From an uncultured Bacilli bacterium (GTDB taxonomy: Bacteria; Bacillota_I; Bacilli_A; RF39; UBA660), in the NCBI GenBank assembly GCA_910587535.1, contig CAJUKM010000012.1, forward strand, positions 1 to 30,971: DNA of 30,971 nucleotides, given 5' to 3'. The position numbers were made by a program, and so were the translations under genes. Below the pieces are notes generated by a model. The model had not been told where the DNA came from. It made no database searches and saw nothing but the letters and a program-made list of their open reading frames with translations. Positions 15,665-23,187 of this stretch are shown here, piece after piece (position 1 is the stretch's first letter; each line of letters begins with the position of its first letter).

Positions 15665-16033
15665 ATGGCAAGTACATTGTGTAGAGACTTATCTCCACTT
15701 CTACAGTTGATCGGTCAATGTCTAAATATCTTTAAAATCTCTTTACCATTAATACTCATAATAATCGGTATATTCGACATAGGAAAAGTTGCAATTTCTA
15801 ATAAATCAGAAGATATAAAGAAGAACATGAAAAATTTGTTTTATAGAATTGCAGTTGCTATAGTCGTATTTTTTATACCGACATTGTGTATGGTCGTTTT
15901 TGGATTTGTGGGAAAATTCGACGAAGTAGTGGCTGATTCGGGAATCGATTATGAAACTTGTTACGATTGTCTTTTTAGACCTTCAAAGGAAAATTGTTGT
16001 AATGCAGTCAAAACAGCCGAAGAGCATTCTTAA
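15665..16033 (+). CDS. VirB2/TrbC-like two-helix pilin subunit 2
   Basis: A 122-residue paralog of the preceding pilin-like protein, with GGAGG seven bases before the ATG. Helices lie at about 20-43 and 62-83, with the loop SNKSEDIKKNM and helix 2 ending VVFFIPTLCMVVFGFV. Cysteines at 6, 19 and 75 and the tail motif C99-x2-C102-x3-P-x4-C111 (plus Cys112) match pilin-like proteins 1 and 4 in spacing. The N-terminal C-x-D (6-8) also recurs (C15-A-D in protein 1, C53-A-D in protein 4). It has its own promoter, so its amount relative to protein 1 may be set separately. Sequence divergence between copies is high, suggesting old duplication and distinct roles rather than simple dosage. Confidence 0.75.
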   Translation: MASTLCRDLSPLLQLIGQCLNIFKISLPLILIIIGIFDIGKVAISNKSEDIKKNMKNLFYRIAVAIVVFFIPTLCMVVFGFVGKFDEVVADSGIDYETCYDCLFRPSKENCCNAVKTAEEHS

Positions 16034-16040
16034 AATTTAG

Positions 16041-16069
16041 TTGTCTTTGAGCTTTTTGAATGATATAAT
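16041..16069 (+). promoter_or_regulatory. Promoter of pilin-like gene 3
   Basis: TTGTCT (16041-16046), a 17-base spacer and TATAAT (16064-16069). The expected transcription start near 16076 leaves a leader of only about ten bases before the ATG. Confidence 0.65.
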
Positions 16070-16085
16070 TTTATTAGTGATTAAC

Positions 16086-16586
16086 ATGAAGAAACTTTAT
16101 ATATTGACAATTATTTCTTTTATTTTAATGTCCTTTGTTATCGAGGTAGACGTCTTTGCTAAGAGTTATGGATCGGCAGATAGAAGTCCTCAGATAGAAT
16201 TTTTAGTAGGTAAGGGACATAATGATACTACAGATGATGGAATAAATAAAAATCCGAATCCTTTTCCAGACAAAGATAAGGATAAATCCGATGGACAAAT
16301 GCATGAAAAAGATGAATGTAATGGTCTCATGGGAGAAGAATTCACTAAAATTATAAATAACATTTTTAAAACGATTCAATATTTAGGGCCTGTCTTAGTA
16401 GCTGTATTTACTACTAGTGATTTTTTAAAGGCTGTTTTAAGTGGAGATCCAGCCGACATGAAGAAAGCTTCTGGAAAGTTTTCTAAGAGGCTCGTTGCAG
16501 CAATATTACTTTTCTTTATTCCATTGATCTGTAAATTGCTATTCGGATTAGTTGGAATTACAATGCCAGAGAATTGTATCGGATAA
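16086..16586 (+). CDS. VirB2-like pilin subunit 3 with signal peptide and acidic spacer
   Basis: A 166-residue protein starting MKKLYILTIISFILMSFV, a signal peptide probably cleaved after VFA (residue 25). I use the ATG at 16086: a TTG at 16041 is part of the promoter -35 box. No clear ribosome-binding site precedes the ATG. Residues about 26-77 are polar and acidic with an NPNPFPDKDKDKSDG run. Two helices follow (about 93-116 and 134-158) with the loop SGDPADMKKAS and LLFFIPLICKLLFGLVG, the VirB2-like pattern. It keeps one cysteine before the helices (78) and one at the end (164) but lacks the C-x2-C tail of the other three, so it is the outlier of the set. A terminator follows. Confidence 0.7.
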   Translation: MKKLYILTIISFILMSFVIEVDVFAKSYGSADRSPQIEFLVGKGHNDTTDDGINKNPNPFPDKDKDKSDGQMHEKDECNGLMGEEFTKIINNIFKTIQYLGPVLVAVFTTSDFLKAVLSGDPADMKKASGKFSKRLVAAILLFFIPLICKLLFGLVGITMPENCIG

Positions 16587-16590
16587 TAAT

Positions 16591-16616
16591 AAGTCAACCA
16601 TGTTGGCTTTTTTTTT
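16591..16616 (+). terminator. Rho-independent terminator after pilin-like gene 3
   Basis: AAGTCAA (16591-16597) and TTGGCTT (16603-16609) pair around CCATG with one G-T pair, followed by T residues to 16616. Confidence 0.8.
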
Positions 16617-16633
16617 GGCTTAAAACATATAAT
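16603..16633 (+). promoter_or_regulatory. Possible promoter of the acyltransferase operon
   Basis: TATAAT (16628-16633) with TTGGCT (16603-16608) 19 bases upstream, inside the terminator. The spacer is long, so only the -10 box is convincing. Confidence 0.4.
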
Positions 16634-16657
16634 TTAAAAGATGGGGGATGCTCAAAA

Positions 16658-17239
16658 ATAAATTTAAAGGTATATAAGATAGTGCAGCGAATATTAAAAG
16701 TGGTCTTTTTGGGAATTTATCGCCCAGGTGTCACAGGATTAGATAAGATTAAGTACGACAAACCCTTAATTCTTGTTGGAAATCATACAAATAATTTAGA
16801 TGCTTTACTGTTATTGAGTCTTTATGATGAAAACTTGAGATTTCTGGGGAAACATACTCTATTTAGAGGTGTTAAAAAATATTTTTTTAAATGGATGGGA
16901 GTAATACCAGTAGATAGAACAAAAAGCAAAAATCACGATGCATTAGACGAGGCAATAAGTAGTTTAAAAAGTGGCGTTAGCATATGTTTATTTCCAGAAG
17001 GAACTATCAATAGGACGAAAGAATTGATAATGCCTTTTAAGTATGGCGCAGTAAAAATGGCACAAGAAACCAAATGTTCTATATTGCCTTTTGTCATAAG
17101 TGGAAAGTATAGGCCCTTTAAAAATGAACTTAAAATCGAATTCTTAGATACTATCGAGGTGGAAGATAATCTGGTTTTAGCAAATGAAAAACTTATGAAT
17201 GTAGTGAAGTCGACTTTAAAAAAGGAGATCGTTAAATGA
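16658..17239 (+). CDS. PlsC-type 1-acylglycerol-phosphate acyltransferase (first copy)
   Basis: A membrane-associated acyltransferase of about 193 residues that would transfer an acyl group to a lysophospholipid or lysophosphatidate. The catalytic motif NHTNNLD has His43 and Asp48 (H-x4-D). The phosphate-binding motif is LFPEGTINR (FPEGT 112-116), and VIPVDR lies between them. No ATG, GTG or TTG fits well: the frame opens far upstream inside the terminator. I use the ATA at 16658 because GGGGGA lies nine bases before it and the N-terminus then aligns with that of the second copy. The fallback is GTG at 16682. A start codon lost by a one-base error is also possible, since ATG follows GGGGG in another frame. 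It overlaps the synthetase by ATGA, so the three genes form one operon. Confidence 0.8.
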   Translation: MNLKVYKIVQRILKVVFLGIYRPGVTGLDKIKYDKPLILVGNHTNNLDALLLLSLYDENLRFLGKHTLFRGVKKYFFKWMGVIPVDRTKSKNHDALDEAISSLKSGVSICLFPEGTINRTKELIMPFKYGAVKMAQETKCSILPFVISGKYRPFKNELKIEFLDTIEVEDNLVLANEKLMNVVKSTLKKEIVK

Positions 17240-18999
17240 TTAAAAAACACATAGTTAAACTTTTAAACAAATTTACAAATGTCGATACGAAAGAAAATCG
17301 ACGATTGCATTTCTACGATGAAGAAACAAAGAAAATCGAATTTTCTAACAAAACCATTTATGAATATTTGAAAAATGAAGTAGGAGAAAATCTCGATCTT
17401 TTTGCATTAAATTACTTCGGTAATAGAATTACATATGGTGAAATGTTTAGAAAGATAAATCTTTTAGCAAAGGCTTTAAGATTTTATGATTTAAAAAAGG
17501 GAGATGTAGTGAGCATATGTTTGCCGAATACTCCAGAGGCAGTTGAAGTATTTTACGCTGTAAATAAAATTGGTGCTGTTGCCGAAATGATACATCCTTT
17601 ATCCGGAAAAGTCGAATTCGATCAGTTTTTAAACATATCTAAACCGAAAATTATATTTCTTTTTGATCAATGTTATGATAAGTTTTTCAACTGCTTTAAA
17701 GATAATCCAAATTTGAAAATTATTTTGGTCGACATATCAGAAGAGATGAATCCTCTTTATAAATATGGATACAAGTTTTTTAAGAGAAAAAAAATTGAAT
17801 GCCATCGCAGTGAGAACGTTATAAATTATATAGATTTTTTAAATAAAGGATATTTTTATCATAAGAAGGATAGTTTGAAAATTTCGGCAAGTGATGTAGC
17901 TGTAATTCTTCACAGTGGAGGTACTACTGGTAAACCTAAAGGCATAATGTTGAGCAATTACAATTTCAATGCACTTGCAAGGCAAGGTGCAGTAAACGTT
18001 ATCGACGTCGAAGAAGGGGATAGAATAGTAACACTTCTTCCAATTTTTCACGGTTTTGGATTAGGGGTATGTGTCCATTGTCCACTGTCTTTAATGGTAG
18101 AGGTTATCTTAGTTCCGGAATTCGACGAAAAATATTTTTCTTATATTTTGAAAAAGTTTAAACCAAATGTAATAGCTGGTGTTCCAACTCTTTGGGAAGC
18201 GATGATCAAAAGTAAGGGTTTAAAGTGTGTGTCGCTTGAAAGTTTAAAATACATGATAAGCGGAGGAGATTCATTAACATTAGAGTTAGAAAAAAATATC
18301 AATTCTTTTTTACATAATCATAAAGCTACTATCAACATTTCTAAAGGTTATGGCATGACTGAATGTACGGCAGCCGCAATATATACTTTTCCAGATTCAA
18401 ACGAATTAGGGGCGATTGGAAGAGCAATGATAGGAAACGAAATCAAAATATGCAAACCTAATTCTACGACTCGTGCTGATCCTTTAGAAGAAGGGGAAAT
18501 ATGCGTCTGTGGGCCGACAGTTATGATAGGTTATATGAACGACCTCGAGGAAACTAAAAATGTCTTAAAAAAACATGACGATGGGAAACTTTGGCTTCAT
18601 ACTGGAGATATAGGATATATGAAGGAAAACGGTCTAGTATATTTTACACAGAGAATTAAAAGAATAATTGTATCGTCCGGTTTTAATATATATCCAAGTC
18701 AAATAGAAGCTTTAATCGAGACTCATCCGAAAGTTTTAAAATGTGTTGTTATAGGAGTGCCAGATCCATATAAGATGCAAGTTCCAAAAGCGATAATAGT
18801 TTTAAAAGAGGGAGTTTTAGAAAGTACAAAAATAAAGGCAGAGATTAGAATACTATGCAGAAAGAATTTAGCTCAATATTCACAGGTTAAAAATATCAGT
18901 TTTCGAAGTAGTCTGCCAGAAACGTTATATAAAAAAATAGATTATAAAAGATTAGAGGAAGAGGAAAGAGATGCAGAGAAAAGTGAATATGAGGCTTAG
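17236..18999 (+). CDS. AMP-forming acyl-CoA/acyl-ACP synthetase
   Basis: A 587-residue ANL-superfamily enzyme that activates a fatty acid with ATP to an acyl-adenylate and then a thioester. Motifs are intact: the phosphate loop HSGGTTGKPKG (226-236), GYGMTEC (about 371-377), HTGDIGYM (from 455), and the hinge with RIKRIIVSSGFNIYPSQIE. A C-terminal catalytic lysine candidate lies in PETLYKKIDYKRLEEE. The start ATG overlaps the preceding stop (ATGA) after AAAGGAG. It is flanked by two PlsC-type acyltransferases, so the three together resemble E. coli Aas, which fuses an acyltransferase and an acyl-ACP synthetase for reacylation of lysophospholipids. The role here is likely lipid salvage or remodelling; the natural acyl carrier and chain length cannot be read from the sequence. 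Confidence 0.9.
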   Translation: MIKKHIVKLLNKFTNVDTKENRRLHFYDEETKKIEFSNKTIYEYLKNEVGENLDLFALNYFGNRITYGEMFRKINLLAKALRFYDLKKGDVVSICLPNTPEAVEVFYAVNKIGAVAEMIHPLSGKVEFDQFLNISKPKIIFLFDQCYDKFFNCFKDNPNLKIILVDISEEMNPLYKYGYKFFKRKKIECHRSENVINYIDFLNKGYFYHKKDSLKISASDVAVILHSGGTTGKPKGIMLSNYNFNALARQGAVNVIDVEEGDRIVTLLPIFHGFGLGVCVHCPLSLMVEVILVPEFDEKYFSYILKKFKPNVIAGVPTLWEAMIKSKGLKCVSLESLKYMISGGDSLTLELEKNINSFLHNHKATINISKGYGMTECTAAAIYTFPDSNELGAIGRAMIGNEIKICKPNSTTRADPLEEGEICVCGPTVMIGYMNDLEETKNVLKKHDDGKLWLHTGDIGYMKENGLVYFTQRIKRIIVSSGFNIYPSQIEALIETHPKVLKCVVIGVPDPYKMQVPKAIIVLKEGVLESTKIKAEIRILCRKNLAQYSQVKNISFRSSLPETLYKKIDYKRLEEEERDAEKSEYEA

Positions 19000-19579
19000 G
19001 GAATGGGGGTATAAATTTCTTAAACCCATATTATCCTTAGTGTTCAAATTTTACTATAGACCTAAAGTTTTTGGCAGAGAAAATATACCTAAAAGTGGTC
19101 CCATAATCCTAGTAGGTAATCATAAACATCTGATGGACCAATGTATGGCTATAATTTCGACTAAGAGAGTTATTCATTATATGGCTAAGAAAGAGTATTT
19201 CGATGGAAAAATGGCATGGTTTTTTAAATTTACTGGTGTAATTCCAGTCGATAGGAGTATAAAAGATGAACGAGCTAAAAGTCTAGCTTTATCAGTTCTC
19301 AAGAGTGGGGGTGCAATCGGGTTATTTCCGGAAGGAACTAGAAACAAAACTGAAAATTTACTTTTACCCTTTAAATTTGGAGCTGTCGCTTTGGCCAAAA
19401 AAGCCGATGCGACAATCGTCCCTTTCTGTATTACAGGAGATTATAAATTTAGAACTAAAAATTTGAAAATAATTATCGATAAACCATTTAAAATAGATAA
19501 AAATGAAGATTTAAATACGGCGAATATAATGTTGGAAAATAGAATTAGAAATCTTCTTTTAGAGAACTCAAATTCATAA
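18971..19579 (+). CDS. PlsC-type 1-acylglycerol-phosphate acyltransferase (second copy)
   Basis: A 202-residue acyltransferase overlapping the synthetase by 29 bases. The first ATG (18971) has GAGGAAAG just upstream; a second ATG at 18989 also fits the alignment with the first copy. Motifs: GNHKHLMD with His51 and Asp56, VIPVDRS (90-96), and LFPEGTRNKTE with FPEGT at 119-123. The FPEGTR form is closer to canonical PlsC than the FPEGTI of the first copy, so this one may be the true lysophosphatidate acyltransferase, with the other acting on a different lysolipid. It ends in a strong terminator, closing the operon before the fourth pilin-like gene. Confidence 0.88.
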   Translation: MQRKVNMRLREWGYKFLKPILSLVFKFYYRPKVFGRENIPKSGPIILVGNHKHLMDQCMAIISTKRVIHYMAKKEYFDGKMAWFFKFTGVIPVDRSIKDERAKSLALSVLKSGGAIGLFPEGTRNKTENLLLPFKFGAVALAKKADATIVPFCITGDYKFRTKNLKIIIDKPFKIDKNEDLNTANIMLENRIRNLLLENSNS

Positions 19580-19597
19580 TGAATATGAGTTTTTTTC
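19566..19597 (+). terminator. Rho-independent terminator of the acyltransferase operon
   Basis: ACTCA-A-ATTCA (19566-19576) pairs with TGAAT-A-TGAGT (19580-19590) around TAA, with one internal A-A mismatch, followed by a T run. It overlaps the stop codon. Confidence 0.8.
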
Positions 19598-19642
19598 TTT
19601 CTTAAAGGTGTACAATATTTTCTTTATTATACTTGCAAACTG

Positions 19643-19651
19643 TGGTATAAT
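19643..19651 (+). promoter_or_regulatory. Extended -10 promoter of the T4SS core operon
   Basis: TGGTATAAT is a perfect extended -10 (TGnTATAAT) 17 bases before the ATG of pilin-like gene 4. No good -35 is needed or seen. The leader would be about ten bases. Confidence 0.6.
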
Positions 19652-19668
19652 TTTTGTATGGTGAAATT

Positions 19669-20154
19669 ATGAATAAGTTTATTACTTGCTTTCTTATAAC
19701 TATAATCAGTATGTTTATTGCCATCGATTGCGTCGAAGCTAAAAACCTCAGTTTTAACGATGGTGTTTTAGTTATGAGTGATTATAAGACACAGTACGAT
19801 CGAGTAGACGATTTTAGTGGAAATTGTGCAGACTTTGCAAACGTGATTAGGATGGGCGGATATTTATTGTTTATAGTAAAAATATTGATACCTCTAATAA
19901 TAATCGTAAAGGGTTCTATGAATTTTGTCGCGGTCGTAAGTGACGGGAAACCTGAAACTTTAAAGAAGAACTTTCAAAAGATATTAACTTCAATAATTGC
20001 TGGAGTAATAATTTTTTTCATTCCTACAATAATCAGTATAATTTTTGGATTCGTATCTAGATATAACGCAAACATTTCGGACGATTCGAAAGTTTGTGCT
20101 GCCTGTGTATTTGAGCCTTTTAGTAATACTTGCTCATATTATGCAGAACGTTAA
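19669..20154 (+). CDS. VirB2/TrbC-like two-helix pilin subunit 4
   Basis: A 161-residue protein with a signal peptide (MNKFITCFLITIISMFIAID), probably cleaved after VEA (residue 24). The ATG at 19669 is four bases after GGTGA. Helices at about 60-82 and 105-129 enclose the loop SDGKPETLKKNF; helix 2 holds IIFFIPTIISIIFGFV, as in subunits 1-3. Cysteines: C53-A-D before helix 1 and the tail C143-x2-C146-x3-P-x4-C155. It is the only pilin-like gene physically joined to the core: the VirB6-like start follows 12 bases after its stop. It may be the main structural subunit, or the one that contacts the VirB6-like channel. Confidence 0.75.
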   Translation: MNKFITCFLITIISMFIAIDCVEAKNLSFNDGVLVMSDYKTQYDRVDDFSGNCADFANVIRMGGYLLFIVKILIPLIIIVKGSMNFVAVVSDGKPETLKKNFQKILTSIIAGVIIFFIPTIISIIFGFVSRYNANISDDSKVCAACVFEPFSNTCSYYAER

Positions 20155-20166
20155 GAGGTGATATTT

Positions 20167-22317
20167 ATGATTAATACTTCTTTATTAATCGGTAAAAATT
20201 GGATAGGTAATGCTTTTAGATCACTGTGCTTTTTTATAGATAAGGGTATCTATGCTTTAGCCAAAGTAGTCTACTCTGTATTCAATTACTTGGCGAATGC
20301 TACTATCTTGACTGATGAAGTTACTAGACATATGGCTTATAGAATGTATGCAATTATAGGGATAGTAATGTTGTTCGTCCTCGCTTTCAATCTTTTAAAC
20401 TATATCGTCGATCCAGATAAGATAATGGATAAAAAGGCTGGCGCTTCAGCTTTTGTGAAAGATATAGTTTTAGCGCTCGTCATTGTCACTATATCTCCGA
20501 TGTTATTTACAAAACTCTATTCTTTACAGAATGCGGTCCTTACTTCTGGAGTACTAGAAAACTTAATTTTAGGTGGAGGAACAGGTTCAGGTTCGACAGT
20601 TTGTGCCGATTATGAAGCAAACGGTTACAAAACCATGGCCGATTGTATGATAAAAAATGGCGCGAATTCTATGGTGGCATCTGTATATGTTGCTTTCATC
20701 TATCCAGATGACGATTCAGGGTTTACCGCTTTAGATTGTGGACAAGAAGATAAAAATCCTGATGGGAAATATGACGATTATTGTCAAGCCTATGAAAATG
20801 CTAAGATGACAGGATCTATAAATAAGTTTGAGGATTTCGTAACCAATGACGATTATACTTATCCGATGTTTATACCTACAGTTGCCGGAATAGTATTGTT
20901 GTTTTTCATGTTATCTTTTTGTTTGAATCTAGGAATGCGTGTCGGAAAGATGGCCCTCATTCAGCTGGTCGCTCCAGTCCCAGTTACGTTAGAGCTTTTG
21001 CCTAACAAAAAAGGACTTCGAAAAACTTGGATAGATACCTTAATAAAGGTGTACTTAGAAGTTTTCTTCTTTATGTTGGTCATTTACATAGTAATTTTAT
21101 TGATATCTTTCATTCCGGATACCGTTAATAATTTATTCAGTTATACCTTGGAGAATATTGGTCCAACTAAACTTATAACAGTAGTACTTCTAATATTTGG
21201 ACTTTTGAAGTTCGGAAAAGAAGCCCCACAGATGTTGTTTGATCTACTCGGAATAAAGAGCACTGGAATAGTCAAAGAAGCATTCAACAGGGCTGTTGCA
21301 ATGGGAAGTGTAGCTACGAACACTCTAGGTTCAGTAGGTACAAATGCAATCCAAAATTTTGCCAATACTGAACGTGGAGAAAATGAATCTAAATGGAAAT
21401 ATTTAGGTAGAAGATTCGGAAGTGCAGTAGCTGGTGGAACTTCTGCTGGAGTGAGAAACGTCTGGGCAGGAAGGAATGCTCACAACTGGAGAGATGCCTC
21501 TAACAATAGAAGAACTGTCAACAACACTGTTCAGCAGAATAGAAGAAATCGTCAAGCATATTATGATGCACATGGCAATACTTTAGGCGGTGTTCTACGT
21601 GGACACGCTTCAGACTTTTGGAGTGACACAAAGGAAAATTTTTCATCATTTGTACATGGAAATTTCAATTCTAGTAATGCAGAAATTTCTTTACTTGAAA
21701 GACTTAGCCAAACTACTAGTTCTGCTAAAGTCGACAAGACAAAAGATGAAACTTATAATAAATTCAATACTGCTTACGAAGAACTCAAGTATAAACAGAA
21801 AGACGACTTTAAAGCGGATTATGAAGCATGGAAACTTACTGCACCTGCTGGACAACAAGAAGAAAGCGACTTCTTCAGTTATCTTTCGACACATGGAGGG
21901 TCATATCGTGGTCACAACTATAGCGATTTAACGAATGCTTATAATCAAAAAGCTGCTAAAGAAGCAGATCTCATCAAGAGAAACGATGGCAAACTCAAAG
22001 TTGCTGCGGCTGAGGTTAATGCTCTTTTAGGAGCGAATCCTCAGTTGAGAGATCTCAAAGAAAAAGTTACTATCGGTGGCGTGACACAGGAGATGTCTTT
22101 ATCAGAGGCATTAAGTAAGGTCGTAAATAGCAATGGTGAATTAATTGGCGGCCATGAGTGGAAAGATGTACAAAATGTCATGGATGCCTACAATAAGGCT
22201 ATTGGTAAACGTAAATCTACTATTCAAGCTGAGGCTGCTGCGCAAAGAATTCGTGATGAACAGAGAAAGAGCAGAAACAACAATGGCGGTGGATCTTCAG
22301 GCGGTGGATCTAAATAA
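20167..22317 (+). CDS. VirB6/TrbL-like inner membrane channel protein
   Basis: A 716-residue protein. The ATG at 20167 follows AGGTGA by five bases. The N-terminal part (about 1-375) is hydrophobic, with some six or more helices: two near 55-75 and 95-115, one around AGIVLLFFMLSFCLNLG, and a pair around EVFFFMLVIYIVILLISFIP and LITVVLLIFGLLKFG. An extracytoplasmic loop of about 100 residues with four cysteines separates them. The rest (about 390-716) is hydrophilic, rich in Asn, Arg and Lys, and ends in a Gly/Ser run. That architecture matches VirB6/TrbL and related Firmicutes conjugation proteins, which form the membrane pore. The long polar tail is not needed for the pore and may act in the cytoplasm or outside. 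Confidence 0.85.
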   Translation: MINTSLLIGKNWIGNAFRSLCFFIDKGIYALAKVVYSVFNYLANATILTDEVTRHMAYRMYAIIGIVMLFVLAFNLLNYIVDPDKIMDKKAGASAFVKDIVLALVIVTISPMLFTKLYSLQNAVLTSGVLENLILGGGTGSGSTVCADYEANGYKTMADCMIKNGANSMVASVYVAFIYPDDDSGFTALDCGQEDKNPDGKYDDYCQAYENAKMTGSINKFEDFVTNDDYTYPMFIPTVAGIVLLFFMLSFCLNLGMRVGKMALIQLVAPVPVTLELLPNKKGLRKTWIDTLIKVYLEVFFFMLVIYIVILLISFIPDTVNNLFSYTLENIGPTKLITVVLLIFGLLKFGKEAPQMLFDLLGIKSTGIVKEAFNRAVAMGSVATNTLGSVGTNAIQNFANTERGENESKWKYLGRRFGSAVAGGTSAGVRNVWAGRNAHNWRDASNNRRTVNNTVQQNRRNRQAYYDAHGNTLGGVLRGHASDFWSDTKENFSSFVHGNFNSSNAEISLLERLSQTTSSAKVDKTKDETYNKFNTAYEELKYKQKDDFKADYEAWKLTAPAGQQEESDFFSYLSTHGGSYRGHNYSDLTNAYNQKAAKEADLIKRNDGKLKVAAAEVNALLGANPQLRDLKEKVTIGGVTQEMSLSEALSKVVNSNGELIGGHEWKDVQNVMDAYNKAIGKRKSTIQAEAAAQRIRDEQRKSRNNNGGGSSGGGSK

Positions 22318-22334
22318 GAAAAGAGGAATAAAAG

Positions 22335-22652
22335 ATGAGAGGCAATTATTTAATACCGGCGAATTCGAAAAAGTCGGAAATGATACTAGGAATGTTTACA
22401 ACAGTAGATTTGATACTATTTTTAAGTGGTATAGGTCTTACGCTTATATTGTTACTTGCGATACACACCGATTCTTTTATCGGAATGATTCTGATACTGT
22501 TTCCTGCTTTGATCGCTTCATTCTTGGTGTTTCCAGTACCTAATTATCACAACATATTACAGTTAATTATGAATATATACTCGTTTTATTTCGTAAAACA
22601 GAGAACGTACAAATGGAAGGGTTGGTGTTATAAAGATGGCAGTAACAAATAA
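22335..22652 (+). CDS. PrgI-family (VirB3-like) membrane protein
   Basis: A 105-residue protein with AAGAGGAA six bases before the ATG. The start YLIPANSKKSEMILGMFTTV followed by two adjacent helices (about 26-45 and 48-68), and the end VKQRTYKWKG, is the PrgI family pattern. PrgI-type proteins of Gram-positive conjugation systems correspond to VirB3 and sit directly before VirB4, as here: the next gene starts 16 bases before this stop. It would dock the VirB4 ATPase to the membrane. Confidence 0.88.
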   Translation: MRGNYLIPANSKKSEMILGMFTTVDLILFLSGIGLTLILLLAIHTDSFIGMILILFPALIASFLVFPVPNYHNILQLIMNIYSFYFVKQRTYKWKGWCYKDGSNK

Positions 22653-23187
22653 TAAGACAGCTGAAGATTGGCTTCCAGTTAGAGCAATAAACAATGGAAT
22701 GCTTCAGCTAGATAACGGTTTTTTGGTCACAGGTGTCAAGATAGAACCGAAAAATATCTTTATCCTCGATCAAGATGTCCAAAATAATGTAATTTTCTCT
22801 TTGAGAAACTTTTACAACACTATAGATTTTGAATTTTGGCTGATTTCAGCTGGTCGACCTGTCGACATAAACGTCTATTTGGCTAATTTACAAGTTCAAT
22901 ACAATAATACAAATAATCAACACATCAGAAAACTTTTAATGCAAGATATAAGCAAAGCCAACATGTTTATGAGTACACAGATGAACGCTGTGGATACAGA
23001 GTATTTCATCTTGTTTAAAGAGAAAAAGCCAGAGATTATTCATAAGAGATTGCAGAATTTGATAAACGGTTTAGCTAACTGTACTTTAAATAGCAAACAA
23101 GTATCAAATGACGATTTGAGAATGCTTTTGGATAATTTCTTCAATGGAGCAGAGTCTTCTAGATTTGGACCGGTGACGAGTGTATGA
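22636..23187 (+). CDS. VirB4 N-terminal domain as a separate protein
   Basis: A 183-residue soluble protein corresponding by position and style to the N-terminal (CagE_TrbE_VirB-type) region of VirB4 ATPases: EDWLPVRAINNGMLQLDNGF, VTGVKIEPKNIFIL, DFEFWLISAGRPVD. It holds no Walker motif. It overlaps the PrgI-like gene by 17 bases, and its TGA overlaps the ATG of the ATPase gene (ATGA). Together the two parts give 778 residues, the usual length of a single VirB4. The break lies at the join between the N-terminal region and the part that begins LAPKGIEFRPTSFRLGDKY. Tight coupling without remnants suggests a working two-subunit form rather than a fresh frameshift, but a one-base error cannot be excluded from one sequence. 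Confidence 0.75.
   Translation: MAVTNNKTAEDWLPVRAINNGMLQLDNGFLVTGVKIEPKNIFILDQDVQNNVIFSLRNFYNTIDFEFWLISAGRPVDINVYLANLQVQYNNTNNQHIRKLLMQDISKANMFMSTQMNAVDTEYFILFKEKKPEIIHKRLQNLINGLANCTLNSKQVSNDDLRMLLDNFFNGAESSRFGPVTSV

Noticed and set aside
21590..22543. Shadow frames inside the VirB6-like tail
   Set aside because: They overlap the main frame in another phase, with no ribosome-binding sites or recognisable domains.
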